A stretch of 6,219 bases of DNA from an uncultured Panacagrimonas sp. (GTDB lineage: Bacteria; Pseudomonadota; Gammaproteobacteria; Nevskiales; Nevskiaceae). Positions 1 to 5,698 of the stretch are shown one piece after another. Positions within the stretch are counted from its first letter, which is position 1; every line of letters begins with the position of its first letter. The DNA is taken from positions 1 to 6,219 of the forward strand of contig CAMLNE010000257.1 in assembly GCA_946481265.1 (NCBI GenBank). The letters are read 5' to 3'. Below the pieces are notes generated by a model, which had not been told where the DNA came from, ran no database searches, and saw only the letters and a program-made list of their open reading frames with translations. The position numbers and the translations under genes are program-made.

Positions 1-513
1 GCCGATGCGCGACAGGTGCTGGGCCATGCCCAGGCGATCCATGCAGTTCATCATGGCCGCCTGCGTGATCGCCGTGCCGTAGCCGTAGGCGGCCATGTGC
101 GAGTTGTTCATGTTGGCGCCGAACTCGTAGTGCCGCAGCGGCACCAGCGCGGTGACCAGCTGATGGCGCGCCGCCAGCGGCAGGCTGCGCAGCAGGTCGC
201 GCTTCTCCACGAAGTCGAGCTGGCGGTCCAGGGCGTCCTGCTGCTTGGCGCGAGTGATCGTGTAGGCGCCGTAGTAGTACTGGCGTGGATCCTTCAGCGC
301 GTACCAGTCCTTCATCACCACCGCAGTGCGGCGCACGTCGTAGAGATCGCGCTCCGGGTCCCACAGCGGCTTGTAGTGGAAGTTCGTCGTCGGCTGGATG
401 TCGAACGCGCTTTCCTGGTAGCGCGTGGCGTTCTTGTCGCCGAAGCGCTTGGCCAGATGCTCGTAGGTATTGCGGATCGGCTTGACGCCGGTGGTGCGGA
501 TTTCAACCGTCAT
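1..513 (-). CDS. dmpL: Phenol hydroxylase oxygenase beta subunit, DmpL/P1 (partial, N-terminal 171 residues)
   Basis: This is the 5' part of the gene for the beta subunit of a multicomponent (soluble diiron) phenol hydroxylase, which converts phenol to catechol in the cytoplasm. In this family the beta subunit is the structural partner of the diiron alpha subunit (DmpN) and has no metal site. The reading frame opens with ATG at 513 and stays open to the left edge (exactly 171 codons). AGGAG at 521-525 lies 7 bases upstream. I recognise family stretches such as NFHYKPLWDPERDLYD (residues 44-59), DPRQYYYGAY (75-84), LVPLRHYEFGANMNN (123-137) and MDRLGMAQHLSRIG at the edge. Full-length family members have about 330 residues, so roughly half is missing. 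It follows dmpK by 57 bp and is very probably co-transcribed from the sigma-54 promoter at 914-929. The toluene-4-monooxygenase-type beta subunit is the main alternative, but the dmpK neighbour favours phenol hydroxylase. Confidence 0.95.
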   Translation of the reverse strand, partial: MTVEIRTTGVKPIRNTYEHLAKRFGDKNATRYQESAFDIQPTTNFHYKPLWDPERDLYDVRRTAVVMKDWYALKDPRQYYYGAYTITRAKQQDALDRQLDFVEKRDLLRSLPLAARHQLVTALVPLRHYEFGANMNNSHMAAYGYGTAITQAAMMNCMDRLGMAQHLSRIG

Positions 514-543
514 GTGATTTCTCCTGGACTCGTTATCCCTGAT

Positions 544-560
544 CCCGGACCGCGTCCGGG
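544..560 (-). repeat. Perfect 7-bp stem hairpin between dmpK and dmpL
   Basis: CCCGGAC, a 3-base loop, then GTCCGGG form a perfect G+C-rich hairpin in the 57-bp gap between dmpK and dmpL. There is no T tract, so it does not look like an intrinsic terminator. An intercistronic hairpin here could be an mRNA processing or stability element. With the adjoining GGAATGA that overlaps the dmpK stop, it could also be a copy of a dispersed REP-like repeat. The function is inferred only from position and structure. Confidence 0.5.
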
Positions 561-570
561 CTGCGCCTTG

Positions 571-855
571 TCATTCCGTCACCCCCGGCGTGCCATAGCG
601 CCACTTCGCCTGGTCGATATCCATCGCGGTCTCTTGCTCGCGCGTCAGGTACACCACGCGGTTGGCACGGCAGAACTCGCGGTAGGCCGCGAGCGGCATG
701 ACCAGTTCGGTCATCAGGTCCGGACTGCCCACGCCGAACGCGAACTCGACGAAACCGCGATCCGTGATGCGATGGAAACGGACATAGCGGGCCCGCGCGT
801 CGTCCGGGGACAACAGCGGCGTCGATACCTGCTGGCTTGACGATGGGGGCACCAC
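571..855 (-). CDS. dmpK: Phenol hydroxylase accessory/assembly subunit DmpK
   Basis: This is the small first gene of the phenol hydroxylase operon, 94 residues with a GTG start. In the Pseudomonas dmp system DmpK is not part of the turnover complex. It binds the oxygenase and is thought to help assemble the active iron-containing enzyme. The sequence shows the family pattern: RYVRFHRITDRGFVEFAFG (residues 23-41), an acidic/hydrophobic segment LMTELVMPLAAYREFCRANRV (47-67) and a C-terminal KWRYG (84-88). The length is normal for the family (about 90). Two GTG codons stand in tandem (855-853 and 852-850). GGAGGA at 861-866 lies 5 bases from the first and 8 from the second, so the exact start is ambiguous by one codon. 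It is preceded by the sigma-54 promoter at 914-929 and followed by dmpL. Confidence 0.92.
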   Translation of the reverse strand: MVPPSSSQQVSTPLLSPDDARARYVRFHRITDRGFVEFAFGVGSPDLMTELVMPLAAYREFCRANRVVYLTREQETAMDIDQAKWRYGTPGVTE

Positions 856-860
856 GGTTC

Positions 861-866
861 TCCTCC
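861..866 (-). promoter_or_regulatory. Strong Shine-Dalgarno of dmpK
   Basis: GGAGGA on the minus strand sits 5-8 bases before the tandem GTG codons. It supports initiation at a non-ATG codon, since no ATG lies at a suitable distance. Confidence 0.75.
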
Positions 867-913
867 GGGGCTGGCCGCCTGTACGCCTGCGGCACTTTGA
901 TGGGTGCCATCAG

Positions 914-929
914 AGCACCGACCGTGCCA
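914..929 (-). promoter_or_regulatory. Sigma-54 (-24/-12) promoter of the phenol hydroxylase operon (Po-like)
   Basis: The minus strand reads TGGCACG-GTCG-GTGCT. This matches the RpoN consensus TGGCACG-N4-TTGCW at every position but one, with the required 10 bases between the invariant GG (928-927) and GC (916-915). Transcription should begin about 12 bases beyond the GC, near 903, leaving a leader of about 50 nt before the dmpK GTG at 855. A sigma-54 promoter facing dmpK is what is expected next to a divergent DmpR-type activator. Confidence 0.9.
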
Positions 930-965
930 TTTGGGCGAAAAGCGGGTCCGGGCGGACGATATTTA

Positions 966-978
966 TGACAACCCCTTG
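966..978 (+). promoter_or_regulatory. Candidate IHF-binding site
   Basis: TGACAA-CCCC-TTG matches the IHF consensus WATCAA-N4-TTR at 7 of 9 defined positions and adjoins an A/T-rich patch (958-968) in otherwise G+C-rich DNA. Relative to the inferred transcription start near 903 it lies at about -63 to -75. That is the position of the IHF site that bends the related XylR/Pu and DmpR/Po promoters. The strand is nominal. Confidence 0.45.
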
Positions 979-1047
979 TTTGGCAAGAGATGAAAGCTTC
1001 GAGTGGGCCGCCCTCCGCCGGAGAGGACCGGCATGCCGAACGGCGCG

Positions 1048-1067
1048 AATGAATGAATTCATCCATT
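1048..1067. promoter_or_regulatory. Near-perfect palindrome, candidate proximal upstream activator site for DmpR
   Basis: This 20-bp inverted repeat has one mismatched pair and is centred on GAATTC, with a perfect ATGAATTCAT core at 1053-1062. It lies about 155 bp upstream of the inferred transcription start, within the usual range of DmpR/XylR-type enhancer sites. The centred 16-mer matches the palindromic TTGATCAATTGATCAA-type consensus, as I recall it, at 11 of 16 positions. The assignment is inferred from symmetry and position. Confidence 0.45.
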
Positions 1068-1091
1068 ACCGAGAGCTCACCTGAAGCCGGA

Positions 1092-1107
1092 ATCGATCAA
1101 ATTCGAT
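1092..1107. promoter_or_regulatory. Inverted repeat ATCGA-N6-TCGAT, candidate distal upstream activator site
   Basis: ATCGA and TCGAT flank TCAAAT. The left part, TCGATCAA (1093-1100), matches the TTGATCAA half-site of XylR/DmpR-type upstream activating sequences at 7 of 8 bases. It is centred about 42 bp, four helical turns, beyond the 1048-1067 palindrome. That would put two activator sites on one face of the helix. The site lies about 75 bp before the dmpR start codon, so it could also mediate autoregulation. Confidence 0.45.
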
Positions 1108-1179
1108 GGTGCGGCGCAGCAAGCTTTTGCCGAAATCCGCGCCTATGCTGGCCGCTTCGAGTCCGAAAACGGCTGCCCG

Positions 1180-3099
1180 ATGTCCACGCTGCCCCCCTCC
1201 TCACCGCCACCGCGCACCCCGCTGGCCAGCCGGCCGCCCGTGGGCGATGCCGGCATCCCGCTGCCGGACAACACCGACCTCGTCTCGCGCATCCACTTCT
1301 CGCCGCAGGACGGCCGCATCTGGCTGGACGACCAGCGCATGCTGCTGATGCACGCCTCCGGTTTCGGCGTGCTGCGACGCGAGCTGATCGAGAGCCTGGG
1401 AGTCGAGCGCGCGCGCGGCCTGATGACGCGCATCGGCTACAACTCCGGCGCCAACGACGCCCAGCTCGCCCGCAAGTTGCGCCACGACAGCGACGCGGTG
1501 GACATGATCCACGTCGGCCCGCAGCTGCATATGCTCGAGGGCGTGGGCACGGTGATCCCGGTGCGCACCGATGTCGACGAGGAGCACGGCAGCTACCACG
1601 GCGAGTACATCTGGCAGGGCTCCAGCGAGGCCGAGGAGCACATCCGCATCTACGGCCTGGGCGCCGAGCCGGCGTGCTGGATGCAGATCGGCTACGCCTC
1701 CGGCTTCATCAGCCGCTTCATGGGCAAGCCCATCCTGTTCCGCGAGGTGGAGTGCAAGGCACAGGGCCACGAGCACTGCCGCATCGTCGGCAAACCGGCC
1801 GAGGAATGGGCCGACGACGCGGCGGGCGACCTGCGCTTCCTGCGCGCCGATCCGCTCACCGGTGGCGTGGCCACCAACGCGCGCAAGCGCCGGAGCGCCG
1901 AGGCCGATGGCGGTCGCACGCATGCCGAGCCGCCCCTGCTGGCGCCGCCGTCCGCCTCATCGCCCGCGGTGGAACTGCAGCCGCTGAGCGACGACGCGCC
2001 GGTGCTGCCGTTCGGCCGCGAGGACGTGGTCGGGGTCTCCGCCGGCTTCAACGCCGTCTGCCACAAGATCCGCCGCGTCGCGGACACGCGCGCCACGGTG
2101 CTGTTCCTGGGCGAAAGCGGTGTCGGCAAGGAAGTGCTGGCGCGCAGCCTGCACCGCATCAGCCCGCGCGGCGAAGGCGCCTTCATCGCCGTCAACTGCG
2201 CCGCCATCCCCGAGAACCTGGTCGAGTCCGAGCTGTTCGGCGTGGAACGCGGCGCCTTCACCGGCGCCACTCACTCGCGCGCCGGCCGCTTCGAGCGCGC
2301 CGAGGGGGGCACGCTGTTCCTGGATGAGATCGGCATCCTCAGCAACACCGCGCAGGGCAAGCTGCTGCGCGCCCTGCAGGAACGCGAGGTCGAGCGCGTC
2401 GGCGGCAGCGGGATCATCCGGGTCGACGTGCGGGTGATCGCCGCCACCAACCTGGACCTGATCGAGGAAGTGAAGCAGGGCCGCTTCCGCGAAGACCTGT
2501 TCTTCCGGCTGAACGTCTTTCCCATCCGCGTGCCCGCCCTGCGCGACCGCCTGGAAGACATCCCGGTCTTCATGAACCACTTCCTGCGCAAGTTCTGCCG
2601 GATGCACGACCGCCGCGTCGCCGGCTTCACCGGCCGCGCCATCGACCACATGCTCAGCTACCACTGGCCCGGCAACATCCGCGAGCTGGAAAACGTCGTC
2701 GAGCGCGGCGTGATCCTGGCGCCCGACGGCGGCGCGATCGACTCCGTCCACCTGTTCGCGGGCGGCGAGCAGGTGGAGTCGAGTCACCTCAGCGTCGGCG
2801 CGGGCGGCATGCTGCGACGCGCGGCCGCATCGTCGGGCGCGGAACGCACGAAGAAGGACAGCGCCGCGACCACGCCCGATATCGACCCCGACCGTCTCAA
2901 CCGCGTGCGCAGCAAGATCACCCACCTGCTGGCCGGTGTGGGAAGTGACGAAAACGGCACGACCTCGCTGGACGAGATCCAGGACGCGCTGGTGCAGAGC
3001 GCGGTGCGCAGTGCCAAGGGCAACCTGGCGGCCGCGGCCAGGATGCTGGGGATGACGCGGGCGCAGCTGGTGTACCGGCAGAAGACCAGAGACGCTTGA
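1180..3099 (+). CDS. dmpR: Phenol-responsive sigma-54-dependent transcriptional activator, DmpR/MopR/XylR family
   Basis: This is an NtrC-type activator of 639 residues that binds phenols directly and then drives open-complex formation by sigma-54 polymerase at the divergent dmpK promoter. The aromatic-sensing domain with its V4R part spans about residues 33-210. His117 and Trp145 align, at a constant offset of +11, with the phenol-contacting His106 and Trp134 of MopR. Cys166, Glu189, Cys192 and Cys200 align with its structural zinc site (Cys155, Glu178, Cys181, Cys189). The AAA+ domain carries Walker A GESGVGKE (311-318), the sigma-54 contact loop GAFTGA (358-363) and Walker [11 protein letters not shown] (376-385). 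A Fis-type helix-turn-helix is at the C-terminus (about 595-635). The linker between sensor and ATPase (about 211-280) is long and rich in Pro, Ala and Ser. ATG 1180 has no clear Shine-Dalgarno. The frame is open back to 1057 but has no ATG there, and homology begins at about residue 31, so 1180 is the best start. Confidence 0.95.
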   Translation: MSTLPPSSPPPRTPLASRPPVGDAGIPLPDNTDLVSRIHFSPQDGRIWLDDQRMLLMHASGFGVLRRELIESLGVERARGLMTRIGYNSGANDAQLARKLRHDSDAVDMIHVGPQLHMLEGVGTVIPVRTDVDEEHGSYHGEYIWQGSSEAEEHIRIYGLGAEPACWMQIGYASGFISRFMGKPILFREVECKAQGHEHCRIVGKPAEEWADDAAGDLRFLRADPLTGGVATNARKRRSAEADGGRTHAEPPLLAPPSASSPAVELQPLSDDAPVLPFGREDVVGVSAGFNAVCHKIRRVADTRATVLFLGESGVGKEVLARSLHRISPRGEGAFIAVNCAAIPENLVESELFGVERGAFTGATHSRAGRFERAEGGTLFLDEIGILSNTAQGKLLRALQEREVERVGGSGIIRVDVRVIAATNLDLIEEVKQGRFREDLFFRLNVFPIRVPALRDRLEDIPVFMNHFLRKFCRMHDRRVAGFTGRAIDHMLSYHWPGNIRELENVVERGVILAPDGGAIDSVHLFAGGEQVESSHLSVGAGGMLRRAAASSGAERTKKDSAATTPDIDPDRLNRVRSKITHLLAGVGSDENGTTSLDEIQDALVQSAVRSAKGNLAAAARMLGMTRAQLVYRQKTRDA

Positions 3100-3109
3100 C
3101 CGGTTGCCT

Positions 3110-3133
3110 GTGCGGAACGAAGGCGCGCCGCAC
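3110..3133 (+). terminator. Weak hairpin after dmpR, possible terminator
   Basis: GTGCGG (3110-3115) and CCGCAC (3128-3133) can pair around a 12-base loop, 10 bases after the dmpR stop codon. No T run follows, so if it ends transcription it does so inefficiently or with Rho. Only the position makes it worth recording. Confidence 0.25.
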
Positions 3134-3520
3134 CCGTCTTCACGATCGGTTTGCGGGGGCGGCTGCCGACCCTGGCCCCGTATTGGACTCCAGTCGTGCC
3201 CGCGCGTGGAACGAACGGCGGTGGAGTCGGCGCGATCGGCGTGATCTCTACGCGGTGTGCCCGGCCGGAGACACTCCCGCATCTCGCGATCGGCTCCGTA
3301 ATCCCTTGCGCGCCGGTTGTCGATCGTTCATGAGGGGCGTCTAATCCGGGAACGGGGAGCAGTCCGGAACGCGCACAAACGCGCGGGCCGGCTGGGCAGA
3401 AAACCAAAAAGACCGTCTCGCGGATCAGGGAGCAGGAGACATGCGCCGATGTCTTGGCCATCAGCGGGTTGGCTTGGGAGATCGCGGCCCATCTTTCGCA
3501 GCCGCAACTGCCGTGCTCCG
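3134..3520. other. Gene-free spacer between dmpR and the cassette array
   Basis: I see no gene in this stretch. The short open frames on both strands have no recognisable domains, no convincing ribosome sites and arginine/proline-rich compositions typical of out-of-frame G+C-rich DNA. I looked specifically for an integron integrase on either strand and found no tyrosine-recombinase motifs. A pair of 5-bp inverted arms, GTCTC (3415-3419) and GAGAC (3436-3440), is too short to interpret. The segment may hold the decayed edge of an older insertion. Confidence 0.5.
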
Positions 3521-3551
3521 GTTTAGCGGACAGGCTCGCGGTTTAGCGGAC
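3521..3551 (+). repeat. Two direct repeats of GTTTAGCGGAC, 20-bp period
   Basis: Identical 11-mers lie at 3521-3531 and 3541-3551, just before the first cassette boundary. Each begins GTTTAGC, one base away from the integrase core box GTTRRRY. Tandem directly repeated integrase-binding boxes occur in attI sites, so these could be part of a degenerate attI. They could equally be chance or remnants of another element. Confidence 0.5.
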
Positions 3552-3561
3552 GGTGTTCGTT

Positions 3562-3580
3562 ACCTAATTAGGTGTTATAC
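3562..3580 (+). other. Left boundary of the cassette array: palindrome plus core site GTTATAC
   Basis: ACCTAATTAGGT (3562-3573) is a perfect 12-bp palindrome directly followed by GTTATAC (3574-3580). GTTATAC is the reverse complement of GTATAAC, the box that closes the first cassette at 4153-4159. The crossover in integron recombination falls after the G of this box, so the first cassette should begin at 3575. I cannot fold the sequence to the left into a full attC. The junction may therefore be an attI, a relict of one, or a non-canonical genomic insertion site. Confidence 0.6.
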
Positions 3581-3587
3581 CCGTGAG

Positions 3588-3594
3588 AGAGGAG
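3588..3594 (+). promoter_or_regulatory. Shine-Dalgarno that favours a TTG start for the first cassette gene
   Basis: AGAGGAG ends 6 bases before TTG 3601. The in-frame GTG at 3583 lies 5' of this site and has no purine-rich sequence ahead of it, only the GTTATAC box. The ribosome site therefore points to 3601. Confidence 0.6.
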
Positions 3595-3600
3595 AAAGCG

Positions 3601-4146
3601 TTGGATAGCTTCGCGGTAGCCATCCATCGCGCTGGCGAATTCTTCATGCATTGCCTGTGGCTACAGGGGCAGATGGTTGATCTCATAATCCTCTTCAAGG
3701 ACCCACTGCTCAGGACTGCCTTTATCAACTCACCGTCTGTCGTGCCCGATGAGATGGTTGCCGAGCGGGCCAAGTACTGGGAGAAGGACTTCGGTCCTAT
3801 ACGGACCGAGTTCGAAAGGCTCTTTGGTTCAAGAATGAAGGCTGAGCACGTTGAAGATCTCGAGGCCGTCTATCTGCTTCGAAACGCAATCGCGCACTGC
3901 CATGTGTCCATGGCGCGAGACTACTTCTTGTTCCGTCCAGGTCGGGGAGAGAAGCAAATATCAGCGATGGCGAGCGTTTTGAAGCTCGATCCGATAGAGA
4001 ATCCATCGAGACCAATCATGATGAAGCTCTCGCTCAGTGATGAGGCTCGCTTCATGCGTGACTTCAATCGACTCAAGGGCCTTGATGAAGACTGCTTCAG
4101 CAATATCGCGGCTTCACTCGGGGTTCCGCATGGGCGCATTCGGTAG
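3601..4146 (+). CDS. Cassette-encoded HEPN-like hypothetical protein
   Basis: This is a 181-residue soluble protein, or 187 residues if translation starts at GTG 3583. I do not recognise a named family. The clearest motif is LLRNAIAHCH at residues 92-101, counted from the TTG start. R94-N95-x3-H99 matches the R-x4-6-H signature of HEPN domains, in the usual setting of a helix with an RNxxxH core. HEPN proteins are often RNases in toxin-antitoxin, abortive-infection and other conflict systems, or non-catalytic nucleic-acid partners. Long predicted helices precede the motif (about 2-35 and 50-80), compatible with an all-helical HEPN bundle. No signal peptide or membrane segment stands out. The gene fills the first cassette, and its stop codon is 6 bases before the attC. 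No antitoxin-like partner lies in the same cassette. The start is chosen by the AGAGGAG at 3588-3594. Catalytic activity is inferred from the motif only. Confidence 0.8.
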   Translation: MDSFAVAIHRAGEFFMHCLWLQGQMVDLIILFKDPLLRTAFINSPSVVPDEMVAERAKYWEKDFGPIRTEFERLFGSRMKAEHVEDLEAVYLLRNAIAHCHVSMARDYFLFRPGRGEKQISAMASVLKLDPIENPSRPIMMKLSLSDEARFMRDFNRLKGLDEDCFSNIAASLGVPHGRIR

Positions 4147-4152
4147 TCGCGG

Positions 4153-4252
4153 GTATAACCAGCGGTTCAAGCCGACGGTCATGCCCCCCGCGAGTAGTTC
4201 GGTTGATGGGCGTAGGCTGTGGCATGACCGCGGCTTAACCTAGGTGTTGGAC
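4153..4252 (+). other. attC site of the first cassette (100 bp)
   Basis: Outer boxes are GTATAAC (4153-4159) and GTTGGAC (4246-4252). The inner arm GGTTCAAGCCG (4164-4174) pairs with CGGCTTAACC (4231-4240), leaving one unpaired C, the extrahelical base that directs integrase in folded attC. The stem continues inward with CGGTCATGCC (4175-4184) against GGCATGACCG (4221-4230), a perfect 10-bp match. This is the best-folded attC in the window. The crossover is expected between 4246 and 4247. Confidence 0.9.
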
Positions 4253-4276
4253 CCCTGGCAGTCGAGCCGCACCAGT

Positions 4277-4282
4277 GGAGGA
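4277..4282 (+). promoter_or_regulatory. Shine-Dalgarno of the ankyrin-repeat gene
   Basis: GGAGGA ends 9 bases before ATG 4292. It decides the start against the in-frame GTG at 4244, which lies within the attC and would make translation span the cassette junction. Confidence 0.7.
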
Positions 4283-4291
4283 CAGCTGACG

Positions 4292-4906
4292 ATGTTGCAG
4301 AAGGACATCTCGTCGTTCATCAAGGCCATCCGTGGCCATGACAACACTGCTGTGCGTCGCATGCTGGACGAGATGCCAGAGTTGATTGCGTCGAAAGCGA
4401 AGAGCCCTCCCAAGAAGGACGATGGTCAATCGCCTTTGCAGGTCGCCTTTAAGGTCGGGAACTTCGAGGCCGCCTCGGTGTTGGTCGAGCGAGGCGCTGA
4501 TCCCGACTACATCGAAGTCTCGGACATCAACGAGTGGCGAGCGCCCGTTCTGCACGATGCACTTCGAGCCACGATCTTCAACTGCAAGACGCTCCAGAAG
4601 GATCCGGCACAGTTCGAGGTTGCCTTAGCGTTGGTACGGAGGCTGCTCGAGCTTGGCGCAAAGCCGAACAAGGAAGACTCCTATGGCAATTCAGGAGCCA
4701 TGCGCGCTGCGCTGGATGCGCGCCAGTTGATCGCACACCCGGCCGTGGATAAAGGTCCCGAGGGGAGTGCCTGGCAGATCTCACGTGTGTTTTCGTTGCT
4801 CCGTGAATTCGGCGCAGACATCGACCATCCAACCGAGCGCAGAGCGGCGGTTCGGAAGATGCTTGCATCCTGGAACCTTGAGGAGCTGGTCGGTGCTTCC
4901 GTATAA
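4292..4906 (+). CDS. Cassette-encoded ankyrin-repeat protein
   Basis: A 204-residue protein built from degenerate ankyrin repeats, the helix-turn-helix units that mediate protein-protein contacts. Visible units are at about residues 5-32 (FIKAIRGHDNTAVRRMLDEM), 45-75 (GQSPLQVAFKVGNFEAASVL followed by VERGADPDY), 84-128 (with a 17-residue insertion, ending LVRRLLELGAKPNKED) and 133-180 (ending VFSLLREFGADIDHPT). The helix-ending signatures ERGADPD, ELGAKPN and EFGADID are diagnostic. No enzymatic domain, signal peptide or membrane segment is visible, so it is probably a cytosolic binding or inhibitor protein. Single-domain bacterial ankyrin proteins sometimes act as immunity or anti-effector factors, but nothing here proves that. 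It occupies the second cassette alone and has its own good ribosome site. The partner is unknown. Confidence 0.88.
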   Translation: MLQKDISSFIKAIRGHDNTAVRRMLDEMPELIASKAKSPPKKDDGQSPLQVAFKVGNFEAASVLVERGADPDYIEVSDINEWRAPVLHDALRATIFNCKTLQKDPAQFEVALALVRRLLELGAKPNKEDSYGNSGAMRAALDARQLIAHPAVDKGPEGSAWQISRVFSLLREFGADIDHPTERRAAVRKMLASWNLEELVGASV

Positions 4907-4942
4907 GTGAGCCAGCGTGCAACGCTCTCCCGCCAATTTCGG

Positions 4943-5047
4943 GTCCAACAAGCTAATGCAGCCGAGGTCTCTGCCGCCGGTGAGCGTTCAGTTGACCCGC
5001 GAGGTCAGCGTGGGCGACAGAGCCCCGGCTGATCGCAGGCGTTAGGC
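4943..5047 (+). other. attC site of the second cassette (105 bp)
   Basis: Outer boxes are GTCCAAC (4943-4949), the exact complement of the cassette's opening GTTGGAC, and GTTAGGC (5041-5047). The inner arms GCTAATGCAGCCG (4952-4964) and CGGCTGATCGC (5026-5036) pair through CAGCCG/CGGCTG with an extra G bulging in the left arm. CTCTG and CAGAG extend the stem. The left arm region (4951-4978) matches the next attC (5701-5728) at 26 of 28 positions. The 36 bases between the ankyrin stop and this site hold nothing recognisable. Confidence 0.88.
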
Positions 5048-5053
5048 ACTCCG

Positions 5054-5698
5054 ATGGCTCGCCGACCAATTCATCCCGATGTTGTCGCCGAGGTTCTAAT
5101 CGAATCCCGCCGGCGCTGCTGCATTTGCTTTGGTCTCAACCGCGACACGTCCATCTGCCAAGGCCAAATCGCTCATCTGGACGGAAAGTCGAGCAACAGC
5201 GTGAAGGAAAATCTAGCGTTTCTTTGCTTCAACCACCATGACAAGCTCGACAGTTCAACCCGGCAAAGTAAGAACTTCACTGTGCTAGAGGTCAAGCGCT
5301 TTCGGTCTGAGTTGCGAGACGCGATCCGCGAGGCTTTCTCGATCCCCGTGACATTCGGTGATGCGGAGACGTCCGAGAAAGGTGAGCTTTCAGGGCATTA
5401 CATCCGCGCAGGTGGGGTCGACAGTGCAGAAATTAAGATCCTGCGAATGAAGGGCAATCGCTATCACGTCTCCGGGCTGGCCCTGCATGGAACCGATCGA
5501 GCTGGCGGTCCAAACTTGGGCGAGATCGACTTCGTCGCTGAATTGGACGATGGACTACTGTTCATTGACTCCGGCTTTAAGCCCCCGTACCGCCTTTGGC
5601 TGCGGGTGCGTGATGGAAAGCTTGTCGCAGAAGAGGAGAATGAATTCGGATATTTCGGGGTAGGAGCGCGATTCGGAGGCACCTATGAACGCGCCTAA
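5054..5698 (+). CDS. Cassette-encoded HNH-nuclease-like protein with beta-rich C-terminal domain
   Basis: A 214-residue protein in two parts. Residues 1-95 look like an HNH/McrA-type zinc nuclease module: C22-x2-C25, then IAH41, N53, and C58-x2-H61 followed by H62. This follows the C-x2-C...H...N...C-x2-C/H order of the HNH fold, with His replacing the usual fourth zinc cysteine. The IAHLDGK and ENLAFLCFNHHDKLD stretches are typical. Residues about 112-214 form a separate glycine- and aromatic-rich, beta-predicted domain (GHYIRAGG, GNRYHVSGLAL, YRLWLRV, GYFGVGARFGGTY). It resembles small barrel domains of uncharacterised proteins, but I cannot name it. HNH enzymes cut DNA in restriction, homing and defence; the second domain may be a sensor or binding module. 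ATG 5054 is 6 bases after the opening attC box, with no strong Shine-Dalgarno. The stop codon lies inside the closing attC box, as in many cassettes. Nuclease activity is inferred. Confidence 0.85.
   Translation: MARRPIHPDVVAEVLIESRRRCCICFGLNRDTSICQGQIAHLDGKSSNSVKENLAFLCFNHHDKLDSSTRQSKNFTVLEVKRFRSELRDAIREAFSIPVTFGDAETSEKGELSGHYIRAGGVDSAEIKILRMKGNRYHVSGLALHGTDRAGGPNLGEIDFVAELDDGLLFIDSGFKPPYRLWLRVRDGKLVAEEENEFGYFGVGARFGGTYERA

Noticed and set aside
16..840. Long open frame on the plus strand opposite dmpL and dmpK
   Set aside because: It is antisense to two well-supported genes, crosses the promoter side of the operon and has a His/Arg/Val-rich composition typical of the complementary strand of G+C-rich genes.
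980..998. TGGC...GC pair on the plus strand as a sigma-54 promoter for dmpR
   Set aside because: The GG and GC are 12 rather than 10 bases apart and the rest of the consensus is missing.
533..1066. Minus-strand open frame covering the dmpK promoter region
   Set aside because: It runs through the sigma-54 promoter and overlaps dmpK in a different frame with Arg/Pro-rich content.
1053..2327. 424-codon open frame overlapping dmpR in another frame
   Set aside because: It is arginine/alanine/histidine-rich with no domain pattern, and lies over the clear sensor and AAA+ motifs of dmpR in the correct frame.
1957..3282. 441-codon minus-strand open frame antisense to dmpR
   Set aside because: It mirrors dmpR codons (many Val, Ala, Asp, His) and has no recognisable motif or start signal.
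3317..3526. Plus-strand open frame with a GRKPK stretch that recalls the C-terminus of serine resolvases
   Set aside because: The resemblance is only a few basic residues. No catalytic domain or helix-turn-helix follows in any frame.
3100..3560. Search for an integron integrase next to the first cassette
   Set aside because: Neither strand shows the tyrosine-recombinase signature residues, and no frame is long enough for an integrase of about 320-340 residues.
4244..4291. N-terminal extension of the ankyrin gene from GTG 4244
   Set aside because: This start lies inside the attC core and lacks a ribosome site, whereas ATG 4292 has GGAGGA at a good distance.
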